A stretch of 64,000 bases of DNA from contig JAEYOY010000070.1 of the NCBI GenBank assembly GCA_023411215.1, positions 215,171 to 279,170 on the forward strand, given 5' to 3'. Made by a program: the position numbers and the translations under genes. Each line of letters begins with the position of its first letter. Position 1 is the stretch's first letter. Shown piece after piece: positions 1 through 9,400 of this stretch. The stretch comes from Bacillota bacterium (GTDB lineage Bacteria > Bacillota > Clostridia > Lachnospirales > Lachnospiraceae). The notes under the pieces are model-generated. The model made no database searches. It worked only from the letters and a program-made list of their open reading frames with translations, and had not been told where the DNA came from.

Positions 1-101
1 TATTCATAATCCGAGATTTCTGGGTCATCCTGATTATAATATCGGTCATTATGATACTGTACCTGCTTTCTTAATTCCTCTAACTCATTCTTAATATCCA
101 T
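1..101 (-). CDS. ligA: NAD-dependent DNA ligase LigA, N-terminal fragment
   Basis: Only the first 33 codons lie in the window; the gene runs off the left edge. The translated start reads MDIKNELEELRKQVQYHND, followed by RYYNQDDPEISDYEY. This is the Ia-domain signature of bacterial LigA (His-Asn ... Tyr-Tyr ... Asp-x-Pro-x-Ile-Ser-Asp-x-Glu-Tyr), which binds the nicotinamide half of NAD+. LigA seals nicks in replication and repair. The ATG at 101 is chosen because it is the frame that gives the motif; an AAGGAAGG sequence lies about 12 nt upstream, slightly far. A second ATG at 112 is in another frame. Family assignment is firm although the fragment is short. Confidence 0.85.
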   Translation of the reverse strand, partial: MDIKNELEELRKQVQYHNDRYYNQDDPEISDYE

Positions 102-201
102 AACAAGTTCATACCTTCCTTATAATAATTTCATGATTTATTTTAATAAGTTTATCATCCTTCAGGGACATCGAACGTCTCCTTTGGGGATATATTTCCG
201 T

Positions 202-960
202 TTATCGTGTTCCTTTATCCTTATGCAGCAATTGGTTCATATCCTCAATCTCTCGTTCTGTGACATTTCTGTAATCTCCAGTCTTCAGTCTTCCAAGCAG
301 GATATTCATAATTCGAACGCGCTTCAGATTCACGACGCGATAGCCAAGTGTTTCACACATACGGCGTATCTGACGATTGAGTCCCTGGGTTAAAATAATG
401 CTGAAGGTATAACGATCAATCTGATTCACCTTACATGGCTTCGTCACCGTATCCAGAATTGCCACTCCTGATGACATCTGTTTAATGAATTCTATGGTTA
501 TTTCCTTATTTACTGAAACAATATACTCCTTCTCATGATTATTCTCAGCACGTAAGATCTTATTAACGATATTACCATCATTGGTTAACAAAATCAGGCC
601 TTCCGAATCCTTATCCAGACGACCAATGGGATAAATCCTCATGTTATAACCGATATAATCAATGATATTATCCGGTTCGCTATGATCCGTCGTGCATACA
701 ATTCCCTCTGGCTTATTGAAAGCAATAAGAACCAATTTTTGTTCCTGCTTGACTGGTTTATCGCAGAAAGTAACCACATTTTCCTTTGTAACCTTGGAAC
801 CCATCTGTGCTGCGACACCATCAATTTTAACCTTGCCCGCCTCAATATACCGGTCGGCCTCTCTTCTGGAGCATACGCCTGCCTCACTCAGAAATTTATT
901 AATTCTTACAGCTTGTGTATCATCAACCTGAGAGGTTAGTCTTTTTGTTCTTTTTGCCAT
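202..960 (-). CDS. rluF: 23S rRNA pseudouridine synthase RluF-type
   Basis: A 252-residue RsuA/RluB/E/F family pseudouridine synthase, which isomerises uridine in rRNA. An N-terminal S4 RNA-binding domain is seen at about residues 18-65 (NKFLSEAGVCSRREADRYIE). The catalytic motif GRLDKDSEGLILLTNDG holds the active-site Asp, and the family motif GLNRQIRRMCETLGY lies near residue 195, followed by RVRIMNI. The spacing and wording of these motifs resemble E. coli RluF (U2604) more than RluB or RsuA; that choice is inference. The start ATG at 960 follows AAAGGG. The leader carries a hairpin (see 961-1353). The gene stands alone, between ligA and an unknown gene on the same strand. Confidence 0.88.
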   Translation of the reverse strand: MAKRTKRLTSQVDDTQAVRINKFLSEAGVCSRREADRYIEAGKVKIDGVAAQMGSKVTKENVVTFCDKPVKQEQKLVLIAFNKPEGIVCTTDHSEPDNIIDYIGYNMRIYPIGRLDKDSEGLILLTNDGNIVNKILRAENNHEKEYIVSVNKEITIEFIKQMSSGVAILDTVTKPCKVNQIDRYTFSIILTQGLNRQIRRMCETLGYRVVNLKRVRIMNILLGRLKTGDYRNVTEREIEDMNQLLHKDKGTR

Positions 961-1353
961 ATTCTACCATACCCTTTCTATATAACGATGCTCACTGCTG
1001 ACAAGAATGCAGTGATACTCATCGATACCAATCAACTTTGTTTACTATTAATTATACTTTATTTAATACGGTTCGTCCATTACCAATAATATAGACCCGG
1101 TATCGTAGGGCTACTGTTCAGCCCCCATCTAGTCGCAGCAAGATGAGTTTGATAAATAACATAATAGCCATTCATTAATCACGAATCAAAGAGGGCTATG
1201 CTTTCTCCACTGATACATGATTGTAATCTGTGTCCACGGAAAATACATAGTCCTGTTTAAACTGCGATATGAAATAAATATAGCATCCTAATCTTGTTCA
1301 GAAGAACAGGCGCAAACTCTTAATACAAATATACTTATCAATAATTGGCGTCC
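961..1353. other. Intergenic stretch with rluF leader hairpin
   Basis: No convincing gene. On the minus strand a TATAAT lies about 90 nt before rluF. Between it and the gene is a hairpin at about 989-1027 with arms CGATG..CACTGC and GCAGTG..CATCG, so it probably sits in the rluF 5' leader. A second small hairpin GGGCT-N7-AGCCC lies at about 1108-1124. Neither has a T-tract, so neither looks like a terminator. The rest shows nothing I can name. Confidence 0.4.
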
Positions 1354-1788
1354 TTATAGATAGTTCTTCATTACCTCAATATTTTTCTCTTCCTTTTTCA
1401 CAAACTCCTCAGCTATCTGCGTGCTCACACCATCCGCATCCTTTTTCGCATGAAGAAGCTTAGTCATTTGTGTTACTCCCATTGTGCTTCCCCTTATCAC
1501 CATCTGCGCAATGTGACTATCCGATGAATTCATCATTACATTCATTTTCACATTCCCCTTCATCATTGCTTTATTATAAAGTGATACATCCTTTACCTTA
1601 GCACCACTCATGCGTAATTGCCTTTTTGATTTATCCGCAATCTCTTGATAATCTCTCAATTGCTTATGCAGGTCGTTGCTGAACTGCTGGTCCTTTACTT
1701 TATCAAGAACAGCTTCAATGGCGGTAATCCCTACAGACGCATTCTGATAGGTCTTCTCCAGTAAATCCAAATCAACATTACCAATCAT
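1354..1788 (-). CDS. Uncharacterised all-helical protein, ferritin-like layout
   Basis: A 144-residue soluble protein of unknown function. The ATG at 1788 (MIGNVDLDLLEKTY) is preferred because AAGGAG lies 8 nt before it; the longer GTG reading would overlap that ribosome binding site. The sequence is rich in long amphipathic helices, with a Met-rich middle (KAMMKGNVKMNVMMNSSD), and has no signal peptide or membrane segment. The length and four predicted helices resemble DUF2383/ferritin-like four-helix bundles, but I see no ferroxidase EXXH motif, so metal binding is not claimed. It lies 54 bp after the putative exported protein at 1843-2628 on the same strand and may share a transcript with it. 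Confidence 0.6.
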   Translation of the reverse strand: MIGNVDLDLLEKTYQNASVGITAIEAVLDKVKDQQFSNDLHKQLRDYQEIADKSKRQLRMSGAKVKDVSLYNKAMMKGNVKMNVMMNSSDSHIAQMVIRGSTMGVTQMTKLLHAKKDADGVSTQIAEEFVKKEEKNIEVMKNYL

Positions 1789-1842
1789 AAAAAACACTCC
1801 TTATCCTATAATCTAGTCATAGTATAAGGAGTAATACACGAA

Positions 1843-2628
1843 TTATTCAGCTGAATCGCCTTCTGCTTTCTCTGTCTCACTGCTGTTTGCCATCGCATCG
1901 ATACTCTCCCAAAAGTTCTTCAAATCCTGATCCTTCTCAATGGCATTTTTACTCTTTTCATCCGTCATCTCGATCAAAGCAATAACGTCTTCATCGTTGT
2001 TTCTTTCATCATAATAAGCTTTTGTCTCCGCATTCATATCGCCGGAAAAAATCTTCAGCTTATTGTCCGCACCAGTAATTACATAGAATTTGGCAAGTCC
2101 CGGAGCCGGAGTATTAATACTTGTAAATTTAATCTCGTGATAAACATATACGATATACTCGCCTTCCTTGATTGACTTTTTCGTATATGCCTGAATTTTA
2201 CGATAGTCCTCTATATACTCCGTTTTAGTTTGGAGCTGCTCCTCCGATTCTACCTTTCCAGGATCACTTAAGATGCTTTTTAAGGTATCAATATCGCGAT
2301 TATTTTTTGCAGTGTAATAGGAGTCGAATAAAGCATCAATATCGGGGTAAGTTCCCTTCTCTTCGATGGGAAAGATCGGTATGGGAGTGGGTGTCGGTAC
2401 TGCAGTCGGAGACGCAGTAACATCGAATACCGTAATTGCATCTTCTGCCATCCTTAACGCTTCATTATCAGGAGTATTCTCTTCCGGCAGCATCTCTGCG
2501 CTTAACATTGTCTCAGCTGTCTTCTCCTCTGCTTTCGGTCTGTCCTGACTCACTGAAAGAGTCAATATTCCAATTCCCATTGTGCTCATTGTAGTTAGTA
2601 ATATAATTTTTTTATATTTAAGTTTCAT
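1843..2628 (-). CDS. Putative exported protein with Pro/Thr linker and NTF2-like domain
   Basis: 261 residues. The ATG at 2628 (MKLKYKKIILLTTMSTMGIG) is preceded by AAGGAG, spacing 7; the longer reading has no such site. Residues 1-25 form a basic then hydrophobic segment, a signal peptide or membrane anchor without a lipobox Cys. Residues 30-85 are acidic and then Pro/Thr-rich (TASPTAVPTPTPIPIFP), a typical extracellular spacer. The C-terminal part (YPDIDALFDSYYTAKNNRDI ...) resembles NTF2-like/SnoaL alpha+beta domains seen in clostridial surface proteins. Function unknown; cell-envelope location is inferred from the N terminus. Confidence 0.65.
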   Translation of the reverse strand: MKLKYKKIILLTTMSTMGIGILTLSVSQDRPKAEEKTAETMLSAEMLPEENTPDNEALRMAEDAITVFDVTASPTAVPTPTPIPIFPIEEKGTYPDIDALFDSYYTAKNNRDIDTLKSILSDPGKVESEEQLQTKTEYIEDYRKIQAYTKKSIKEGEYIVYVYHEIKFTSINTPAPGLAKFYVITGADNKLKIFSGDMNAETKAYYDERNNDEDVIALIEMTDEKSKNAIEKDQDLKNFWESIDAMANSSETEKAEGDSAE

Positions 2629-2949
2629 TGTATTCTCCTTAAAACCCTGTAACAACATTTCCAAATTTATTAATTTACTTTACCATTGTATCAGATACCA
2701 GATAAAAAATCAACATTTTTATTTCATTAATTTGTAATATTATTTAATATTTATGTAATATTTACGTCATAATTCTCTCCTTTTTTAATCATAAAATAAT
2801 TTTACAAAGAATTGGCAAGAATATATAATTAATACATATGTAAGAAAAATTGTCAAAGTGATGTATCTTACATTCATGGTCAAAAACAAGAGAATGCCGA
2901 TAAATCAAGGCTTTTCTTAGCGATACAGCAAGAAAGAAGGGTGAAAAAC

Positions 2950-3744
2950 ATGAATCCTATACTAACACAGCAGTTAAAACAAATCGAACTACAGGAGCAG
3001 AAGATTTTAAACCAATCCAATCATACCATTCTGGACTCTACACTCACGCCGGTATTTGACAAAATACAGGATAAAATTCCTGCTAAACTTGTTGAAACAT
3101 TGAACACTGCTTTTTATAAAAGCTTTCAGATCGTGTTCAATAAAGGAAGCATTTATATTGAGAAGACTTATAATAAGGACAGAATCGAGTTAGAACATGA
3201 CATAAATAATTATGCCCTGGATAAACGAATGAATAAAAGGCATATCAATCGTATGGATCGATATTCCAAACAATCACAACTAATCAATTCCTCCTTCTCT
3301 GTTGTGGAAGGCAGTGTGCTCGGTATTCTTGGTATCGGCTTGCCTGATACTCTTCTACTTCTTTCCGTAATGGTAAAGACAATCTATGAAATCGCTCTAA
3401 GTTATGGATATTCCTATGATAAAGAGGAGGAAAAAGCCTATCTGTTGCTTCTGATTAATACAGCCGTATTAAAAGGGGAGCAACAAATGGATCGGAATAC
3501 AAAGCTTAATCTGCTTAGCGACAGGCTTGACCAAAATATCGAAGCGCAGGTTGATGTAGATACGCAGATGAAGGAAACCTCAAAAGCATTATCCGAAGCT
3601 CTGCTGACTGCTAAATTTATTCAAGGCATTCCAATCGTAGGAGTTGTTGGCGGAGCTGTGAATTACAGTATCGTGAATCGGGTGGCAAAGTTTGCGCGTA
3701 TTAAATACAAGAAACGTTACCTATTAAAAAAGCTCACAAATTAA
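2950..3744 (+). CDS. EcsC family protein
   Basis: 264 residues. The ATG at 2950 lies 9 nt after AAGAAAGAAGG; the GTG at 2941 would touch that site and is rejected. The central segment with LGIGLPDTLLLLSVMVKTIY followed by EIALSYGYSYD is the conserved core of the EcsC family (PF12787), which takes its name from the third gene of the B. subtilis ecs operon. A second hydrophobic segment near the C terminus (FIQGIPIVGVVGGAVNYSIV) is also family-typical and may touch the membrane. The biochemical role of EcsC proteins is not settled. The gene stands alone on the plus strand and is followed by the promoter of tRNA-Arg. Confidence 0.85.
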   Translation: MNPILTQQLKQIELQEQKILNQSNHTILDSTLTPVFDKIQDKIPAKLVETLNTAFYKSFQIVFNKGSIYIEKTYNKDRIELEHDINNYALDKRMNKRHINRMDRYSKQSQLINSSFSVVEGSVLGILGIGLPDTLLLLSVMVKTIYEIALSYGYSYDKEEEKAYLLLLINTAVLKGEQQMDRNTKLNLLSDRLDQNIEAQVDVDTQMKETSKALSEALLTAKFIQGIPIVGVVGGAVNYSIVNRVAKFARIKYKKRYLLKKLTN

Positions 3745-3820
3745 GCTTGTATCTTTATATTTTATTATAATGAGTGCGATAATATGTATTTATTGAAACA
3801 AGATTTTGATGAAAACTTAC

Positions 3821-3849
3821 TTTACTTTGTATTTTAGATAGTATATAAT
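3821..3849 (+). promoter_or_regulatory. Promoter of tRNA-Arg
   Basis: TTTACT (3821-3826), 17-nt spacer, TATAAT (3844-3849). Transcription would start about 3856. Between it and the tRNA is a hairpin with arms ACATAG-CCGA and TCGG-CTATGT (about 3850-3892) that would form in the tRNA precursor. Confidence 0.65.
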
Positions 3850-3893
3850 AACATAGTCCGAGAGAGCCAAATTGGGCATTATCGGCTATGTAA

Positions 3894-3966
3894 GCATCTG
3901 TAGCTCAGTGGATGGAGCGTTCGCCTCCGAAGTGAAAGGCCGCTGGTTCGAATCCAGTCAGGTGCA
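3894..3966 (+). tRNA. tRNA-Arg (anticodon CCG)
   Basis: 73 nt cloverleaf. The acceptor arms GCATCTG and CAGGTGC pair with one G-U. The D arm is GCTC..GAGC. The anticodon stem TTCGC/GTGAA holds loop CTCCGAA with anticodon CCG, which reads CGG. The T arm has GCTGG-TTCGAAT-CCAGT. The discriminator base is A and CCA is not encoded. It is a single-gene unit with its own promoter. Confidence 0.95.
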
Positions 3967-4140
3967 TAGAAGATTTTTTCATAAAATCATAACCGGAAGA
4001 AACACGCTTCACGAGTTTCTCCGATGCCTGCTCCCAGGCATTATTCGCAGGCTTGCTGGTATCCCCTCAAGTAAACTTGAAAGATACTACGCTCCGCCCT
4101 CGCGTAAATTAAAAATGCCTGCTTAGCAGGCATTTTTGAA
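3967..4140. other. Highly structured region after tRNA-Arg
   Basis: About 170 bp packed with perfect small hairpins: CGGAAGAAAC/GTTTCTCCG (about 3991-4022), ATGCCTG-CTCC-CAGGCAT (about 4024-4042), TCAAG-TAAA-CTTGA (about 4068-4081) nested in GTATC/GATAC, and the terminator at 4111-4136. Either strand could form most of them. No open frame with a ribosome binding site is seen. It may be the tRNA 3' trailer, a small RNA or a dispersed intergenic repeat; I cannot decide. Confidence 0.4.
4111..4136 (+). terminator. Bidirectional intrinsic terminator
   Basis: AAAAATGCCTGC-TTA-GCAGGCATTTTT, a perfect stem flanked by A and T runs. It ends the tRNA-Arg transcript and could also act on the minus strand. 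Confidence 0.85.
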
Positions 4141-4195
4141 TCTTATACTCATAAAAGTTAGCTTCTTAAACTTTTTTGAATCATGTATTAACAAC

Positions 4196-4260
4196 AGGGA
4201 CGAAATGCTCCAAAGGAGCTTCCTTTGGTAACGGATCCAATTACTAGTATCACCGTCCCT
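4196..4260 (-). other. Putative three-way-junction RNA element downstream of the H-NOX receptor gene
   Basis: The ends AGGGACG and CGTCCCT pair. Read on the minus strand, they enclose two further stems: GGTGA with TTACC (one G-U), and CCAAAGGA-AGC-TCCTTTGG. An alternative pairing GGAGC/GCTCC overlaps the second. It begins 30 nt after the stop codon of the chemoreceptor gene, so it would sit in that mRNA's 3' end. No T-run follows on either strand beyond TTT. Identity unknown. Confidence 0.35.
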
Positions 4261-4289
4261 TTCGAAGATTAATATTGATTATGCCATAC

Positions 4290-6083
4290 TTAAATTTTAT
4301 AATGGCTTAAATCATCTTGGAAATTGTTAATCATCTTATCGAAAACAGCAATCTGGCTAGTCAGTTCGTTAATTTGGTCGACATACACTGCCACATTGGA
4401 GCTTGCCTCCTGAGTAGCTGCAGAATTTTCCTCAGCAATCGCTGCCAGACTATGCATATTATCAAATAAAGCTGCGATACTATCCGCTTCCACTTTCAAT
4501 TCCTGGGAAGTCTCTATCATCAAATCCGATACCGCCTTGAGATTATTATTAGCTGTACTTGAATTCTTCACCGCATCATTTAGCTTACCGCTCTCCGATT
4601 CCAGTATCTGATACTGTACATCGATATCTCCAACCACACCATCAATACTCTCGACAAATTCGGTAAGACTCTGATTAATCTGGGCAACAGCCTTATTGGT
4701 CTGTCCGGAGAGATTTCTAACCTCATCCGCAACTACTGCAAAGCCTCTACCGGCTTCACCCGCTCTTGCCGCTTCGATAGAAGCATTCAAGGCCAAAAGG
4801 TTTGTCTGCTGAGCGATTGAAGAAACAATCGATACAATTTGCATCATACCCTCCGCATTCTTACGAAGCTCATCGCTATTCGTGCGAATTGTACGGAATT
4901 GCTCGAGTACTGCTTGAATCTCCAGCGTAGTATGATCCACATTCTGAAAACTGCTCTCAAGCTTCTCCATCGCATCCTCTATCTTCACCTCATTCGTCTG
5001 ACTCTCCGCTGAGATTCGGGTAACATTACGAATACTATCACTGAGGATACTTACAGAACGCTCCGTATCTTCTGCCTGTGTAATAGCAGCTACCGCTACC
5101 TCATCTAATACCGCAGTGATATCATTGGAGGTGGATTGCATGGTCTGCGCGATCTCTGTAACAGATTGATTAAAGGTATACATTTCATCCACGATTGCGT
5201 TAAATCCAATAAAATCCTTCTGTACTCTTTGCTTAATCTCATTCAATTGACTCATAATAGCTTCATATTCATCTTTTGTTTTAATCGATCTATATTCCAC
5301 AAAATCACAATTGCTTAATTTAGTCAACTCTTGTCTCAATAGCTTCTGGGGCCGATGAAACATGTATGCCGATATTCCGGATATCAGGAAAGCGGATACC
5401 CCGACCGGTAAAGCATACAATCGTTCAGGCAATAGTATGAATGAAGCGAGCGTAATTATCAAAGTATTCCATATGGCTGTTTTCCAGGTTGTACTCTTAA
5501 TAAATCTAAATGAGAATACCTGATTAAACCAAAAGCGCTTCGTGGATTGTATCTCCTTTTCAAATGTAAGCTTAAGTTGAACCTCACCTTCCTTCTGCCC
5601 TAAAACATCAACACTAATCTGCTCCTTAAAAAATTCAGCTACACCATTAATCAGTCCAAACAGATAATGATGCATTCCACGTTTCGAACGGTATGTAAAT
5701 AGTATGTCATGGGATGACAACGGCTCCACATCAAGAATTGGCGGTACCGCGCCTTTGAAGCGCTTCATTACTATGATATGAACATCATTCATCGACTTCA
5801 AGAATTGATATGCCGATTCATGACGGAAAAATCCCGGATAATTCTTACTAAAAGTTTTTATATTCTGTTCCCCCATCAGTCTCCATATCTCCTGATGATT
5901 CTTCCCAACTAATTCGCCTATCTGGTCGACAATTCCTGTTGCAATTCTGTCCTCTACATCTTGCAGTGGAGAAAAAACAACATCCGGTTGAAGCTGAAAT
6001 TTCGCCAGAGCTTTCGTAACAACTTCTTTACCGAATAATATCTTGCTTGACTCAACCCACGATGAAACAACGGTGCCTTTCAT
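4290..6083 (-). CDS. H-NOX haem-sensor methyl-accepting chemotaxis protein
   Basis: 597 residues. Residues 1-180 are an H-NOX (HNOB) domain: proximal haem ligand His102 (MNDVHIIVMK), haem-propionate motif Y131-x-S133-x-R135, and Pro114-Pro115. Residues corresponding to the O2-stabilising pocket of the Thermoanaerobacter H-NOX are all present: Trp9, Asn74 and Tyr140. Two membrane segments at about 200-218 and 223-242 follow, so the sensor is cytoplasmic. The rest is a methyl-accepting signalling domain with the conserved tip (IAQQTNLLALNASIEAARAG, about residues 425-445) that contacts CheA/CheW. The role is chemotaxis to O2 or NO; O2 binding is inferred from the pocket residues. Start supported by AAGGAGG. 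Monocistronic, with its nearest neighbour PFOR, an O2-sensitive enzyme, on the same strand. Confidence 0.93.
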   Translation of the reverse strand: MKGTVVSSWVESSKILFGKEVVTKALAKFQLQPDVVFSPLQDVEDRIATGIVDQIGELVGKNHQEIWRLMGEQNIKTFSKNYPGFFRHESAYQFLKSMNDVHIIVMKRFKGAVPPILDVEPLSSHDILFTYRSKRGMHHYLFGLINGVAEFFKEQISVDVLGQKEGEVQLKLTFEKEIQSTKRFWFNQVFSFRFIKSTTWKTAIWNTLIITLASFILLPERLYALPVGVSAFLISGISAYMFHRPQKLLRQELTKLSNCDFVEYRSIKTKDEYEAIMSQLNEIKQRVQKDFIGFNAIVDEMYTFNQSVTEIAQTMQSTSNDITAVLDEVAVAAITQAEDTERSVSILSDSIRNVTRISAESQTNEVKIEDAMEKLESSFQNVDHTTLEIQAVLEQFRTIRTNSDELRKNAEGMMQIVSIVSSIAQQTNLLALNASIEAARAGEAGRGFAVVADEVRNLSGQTNKAVAQINQSLTEFVESIDGVVGDIDVQYQILESESGKLNDAVKNSSTANNNLKAVSDLMIETSQELKVEADSIAALFDNMHSLAAIAEENSAATQEASSNVAVYVDQINELTSQIAVFDKMINNFQDDLSHYKI

Positions 6084-6419
6084 AAAGTACCTCCTTATAA
6101 AATGTTCTTTTTTACATTTTATCTCTTGTAATACTAAAAATCAACATATATTAATAATAATTATTATTATTAATATAAATATACAATTAGCTCACCTTAG
6201 CAAATTCCGCACATTGGGATAATCCGATGATTTTACAGTGAAAGGATCGGTTTTTTATGATGGACATAAAACAGGCTTGTAGCATGTTAAATCATCATAC
6301 TTACAAGCCCGTTTCTTATTCATGATAAGTGAGTTAATTTATCATTCAACTATGTTCACAAAATAGACGGCTAACGAAACACTCTTTCTATTGTATGATA
6401 CAAATTTAATGGTTTTTGA
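6084..6419. other. Intergenic region with PFOR terminator
   Basis: No gene seen. It holds an AT-rich stretch with TTAATAATAATTATTATTAT (about 6149-6175), probably the upstream region of the H-NOX receptor gene, and the terminator described at 6269-6314. Confidence 0.4.
6269..6314 (-). terminator. Intrinsic terminator after PFOR
   Basis: AAACAGGCTTGTA and TACAAGCCCGTTT form a 13-bp stem (one mismatch or G-U) with a 20-nt loop. It lies about 105 nt after the PFOR stop codon and is followed by T-rich sequence. Confidence 0.7.
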
Positions 6420-9400
6420 TTATTCAGCGTCTACTTCGTAGAGCTTGGAAAGCTTAACCAAATGATCATATTTAGCCAGTGCACTCTTCTCTGCGTTAGC
6501 AAATAACTGCTCTGCTCTCTCAGGGTTCTGGCGAATTAAGGAGCTGTAACGAACCTCATTTCTGATGAAATCCTGATAGCTTGCGCTAGGTGCCTTGCTG
6601 TCTAACTGGAATGGATTCTTTCCTTCTTCAGCTACACGAGGATCGAAACGGAACATATTCCAGTAACCTGCTGCAACTGCGTTCTTCTCTTCTGTCTGAG
6701 ATACACCCATACCACCCTTGATACCATGGTTGATACAAGGAGCATAAGCAATAACGATAGAGGGACCGTTGTAGCTTTCTGCTTCAACTAACGCCTTCAT
6801 TGTCTGGTTGTAATCAGCTCCCATAGCGATCTGAGCAACATATACATAACCGTAGCTCATAGCGATAGCTGCTAAATCCTTCTTCTTTACTTCCTTACCT
6901 GCAGCTGCAAACTGAGCGATTGCACCGGTAGGAGTCGCTTTGGAGGACTGACCGCCTGTGTTGGAGTAAATCTCGGTATCAAATACTAAGATATTAACAT
7001 CCTGACCGCTAGCGATAACATGATCCAAACCGCCGAATCCGATATCGTATGCCCAGCCGTCACCACCGAAGATCCACTGAGACTTCTTGGATAAGAATTC
7101 CTTATCCTTTAAGATGTCCTTACCTTCAGCACAGCTACAAGCTTCCAGAACTCTTACGAGTGCTCTGGTAGCACCTGCATTCTCACGACCGTTATTATAA
7201 GAAGCAAGATATCTCTCAGCAGCCGTCTTAATTTCTTCTTTATCAGAAGATTCTGCTAAAGCTTCTACCTTTTCTTTTACTCTTTCTCTAAGTGCCTGCT
7301 GAGCAAGGTACATACCGTAACCATATTCCGCATTATCCTCGAATAAAGAGTTAGCCCATGCAGGACCGTGTCCTTCTTTATTAACTGTATAAGGTGTGGA
7401 AGGATAAGAACCACCCCAGATAGAGGAACAGCCTGTTGCATTGGAGATGAACATTCTGTCTCCGAATAACTGTGTAACTAATTTAGCGTAAGGTGTCTCA
7501 CCACAACCTGCACAAGCTCCGGAGAACTCAAGCAGAGGCTGATTGAACTGGCTACCCTTAACGGTAACATCCTTAAACTTCTCAGCAACCTCAGGCTTAA
7601 CATCTAAAGTAAGACCATACTCGAATACCTTCTGCTGTTCTAACTGTGTCTCAAGAGGCTTCATAACAAGTGCCTTAGCACCCTTCTTACCGGGACATAC
7701 ATTTGCACAGGATCCACAACCCATACAATCGAGGGAGGATACTGTCATCGCAAATTCATAACCGGCAAGACCAGTCATAGCAACCTTCTTCATTCCTTCC
7801 GGAGCCTTAGCAGCGTCTTCTGCGTTCATCGCAACCGGACGAATAACAGCGTGAGGACATACATAGGAACAGAAGTTACACTGAATACAGTTCTCCGGAT
7901 TCCACTCCGGAACATCTACTGCAATACCACGTTTTTCGAATGCTGAAGAGCCCTGAGGTAAAGTACCATCAACTGCATTAGCGAATGCGGATACAGGAAG
8001 ATCATTACCCTGCTGCGCATTAACAGGAGCTAAAATATTGTTAACGAAGTCAACAACTTCGCTTCTATCGCCGCTTACCTTATGGATAATTGCTTCATCC
8101 TGTGCGTTCTTCCAGCTCTCAGGAACCTTAATTTCCTTAAGACCGGTAAGACCGCGATCAATTGCAGCATGGTTCATGGCAACAATTGCTTCACCCTTCT
8201 TGGAGTAGGATGCTGTTGCTGCGTCCTTCATATACTTCACAGCTTCCTCTACAGGAATGATGTTGGCAAGCTTGAAGAAAGCTGCTTGAAGGATTGTATT
8301 AATACGGCCACCTAAGCCGATTTCCTTACCAATGCTGATACCGTCAATGGTGTAGAACTTAATGTTGTGTTCTGCAATAAAGCGCTTAACCTGTCCAGGT
8401 AAATGCTGCTCAAGTTCCTCCATATCCCAACCGCAATTAAGTAAGAAGGTACCGCCATCCTTTAATTCCTGAACCATGTTATACTTTCTAACATAAGAAG
8501 GATTGTGACATGCAACGAAGTCTGCCTCTGTGATTAAGTAAGTAGACTTGATCGGCTTCTTACCAAATCTTAAATGGGACATGGTTACACCACCGGACTT
8601 CTTGGAATCATAATCAAAGTAAGCCTGAGCGTACATGTTGGTATGATCACCAATGATCTTGATGGAGTTCTTGTTAGCACCTACAGTACCGTCAGCACCA
8701 AGACCCCAGAACTTACAGCTGATTGTTCCCTCAGGAGTAGTGTTAGGATTCTCGGTAGCATCAAGTGATAAGTTAGTCACATCATCCTTGATACCGATGG
8801 TGAAGGTCTTCTTAGCGGTATTCTTATATACTGCGATAATCTGTGCAGGTGTAGTATTCTTGGAACCTAAACCATAACGGCCATTGTAGATAGGAGTGTT
8901 AGAGAACTGGGAGTCCTTTAAAGCTGCTACTACGTCTAAGTATAAAGGCTCACCAAGTGAACCGGGCTCCTTGGTTCTGTCAAGAACAGTAATCTTCTTA
9001 ACTGTTGCAGGGATTGCTTCGATTAAACGTTTCGCACTGAAAGGACGATATAAACGAACCTTAACAACACCAACCTTAGCGCCGTTTGCATTCAAGTAAT
9101 CGATTGTTTCTTCAATGGTATCATTTACAGAACCCATGGATACGATGATATGCTCTGCATCAGCAGCACCATAGTAGTTGAATAGCTTGTAATCGGTACC
9201 AAGCTTAGCGTTAACCTTACCCATATATTCTTCTACAATACCGGGAACTGCATCGTAGTATGTATTACACGCTTCTCTTGCCTGGAAGAATACGTCAGGG
9301 TTCTGTGCGGAACCACGAAGTACCGGATGCTCAGGATTTAAAGCATTACGGCGGTATGCATCGATTGCATCCATATCTGCCATATCCTTCAGATCCTCAT

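Noticed and set aside
3872..4126. 85-codon open frame on the plus strand over tRNA-Arg
   Set aside because: It runs through the whole tRNA and the hairpin region and has no ribosome binding site.
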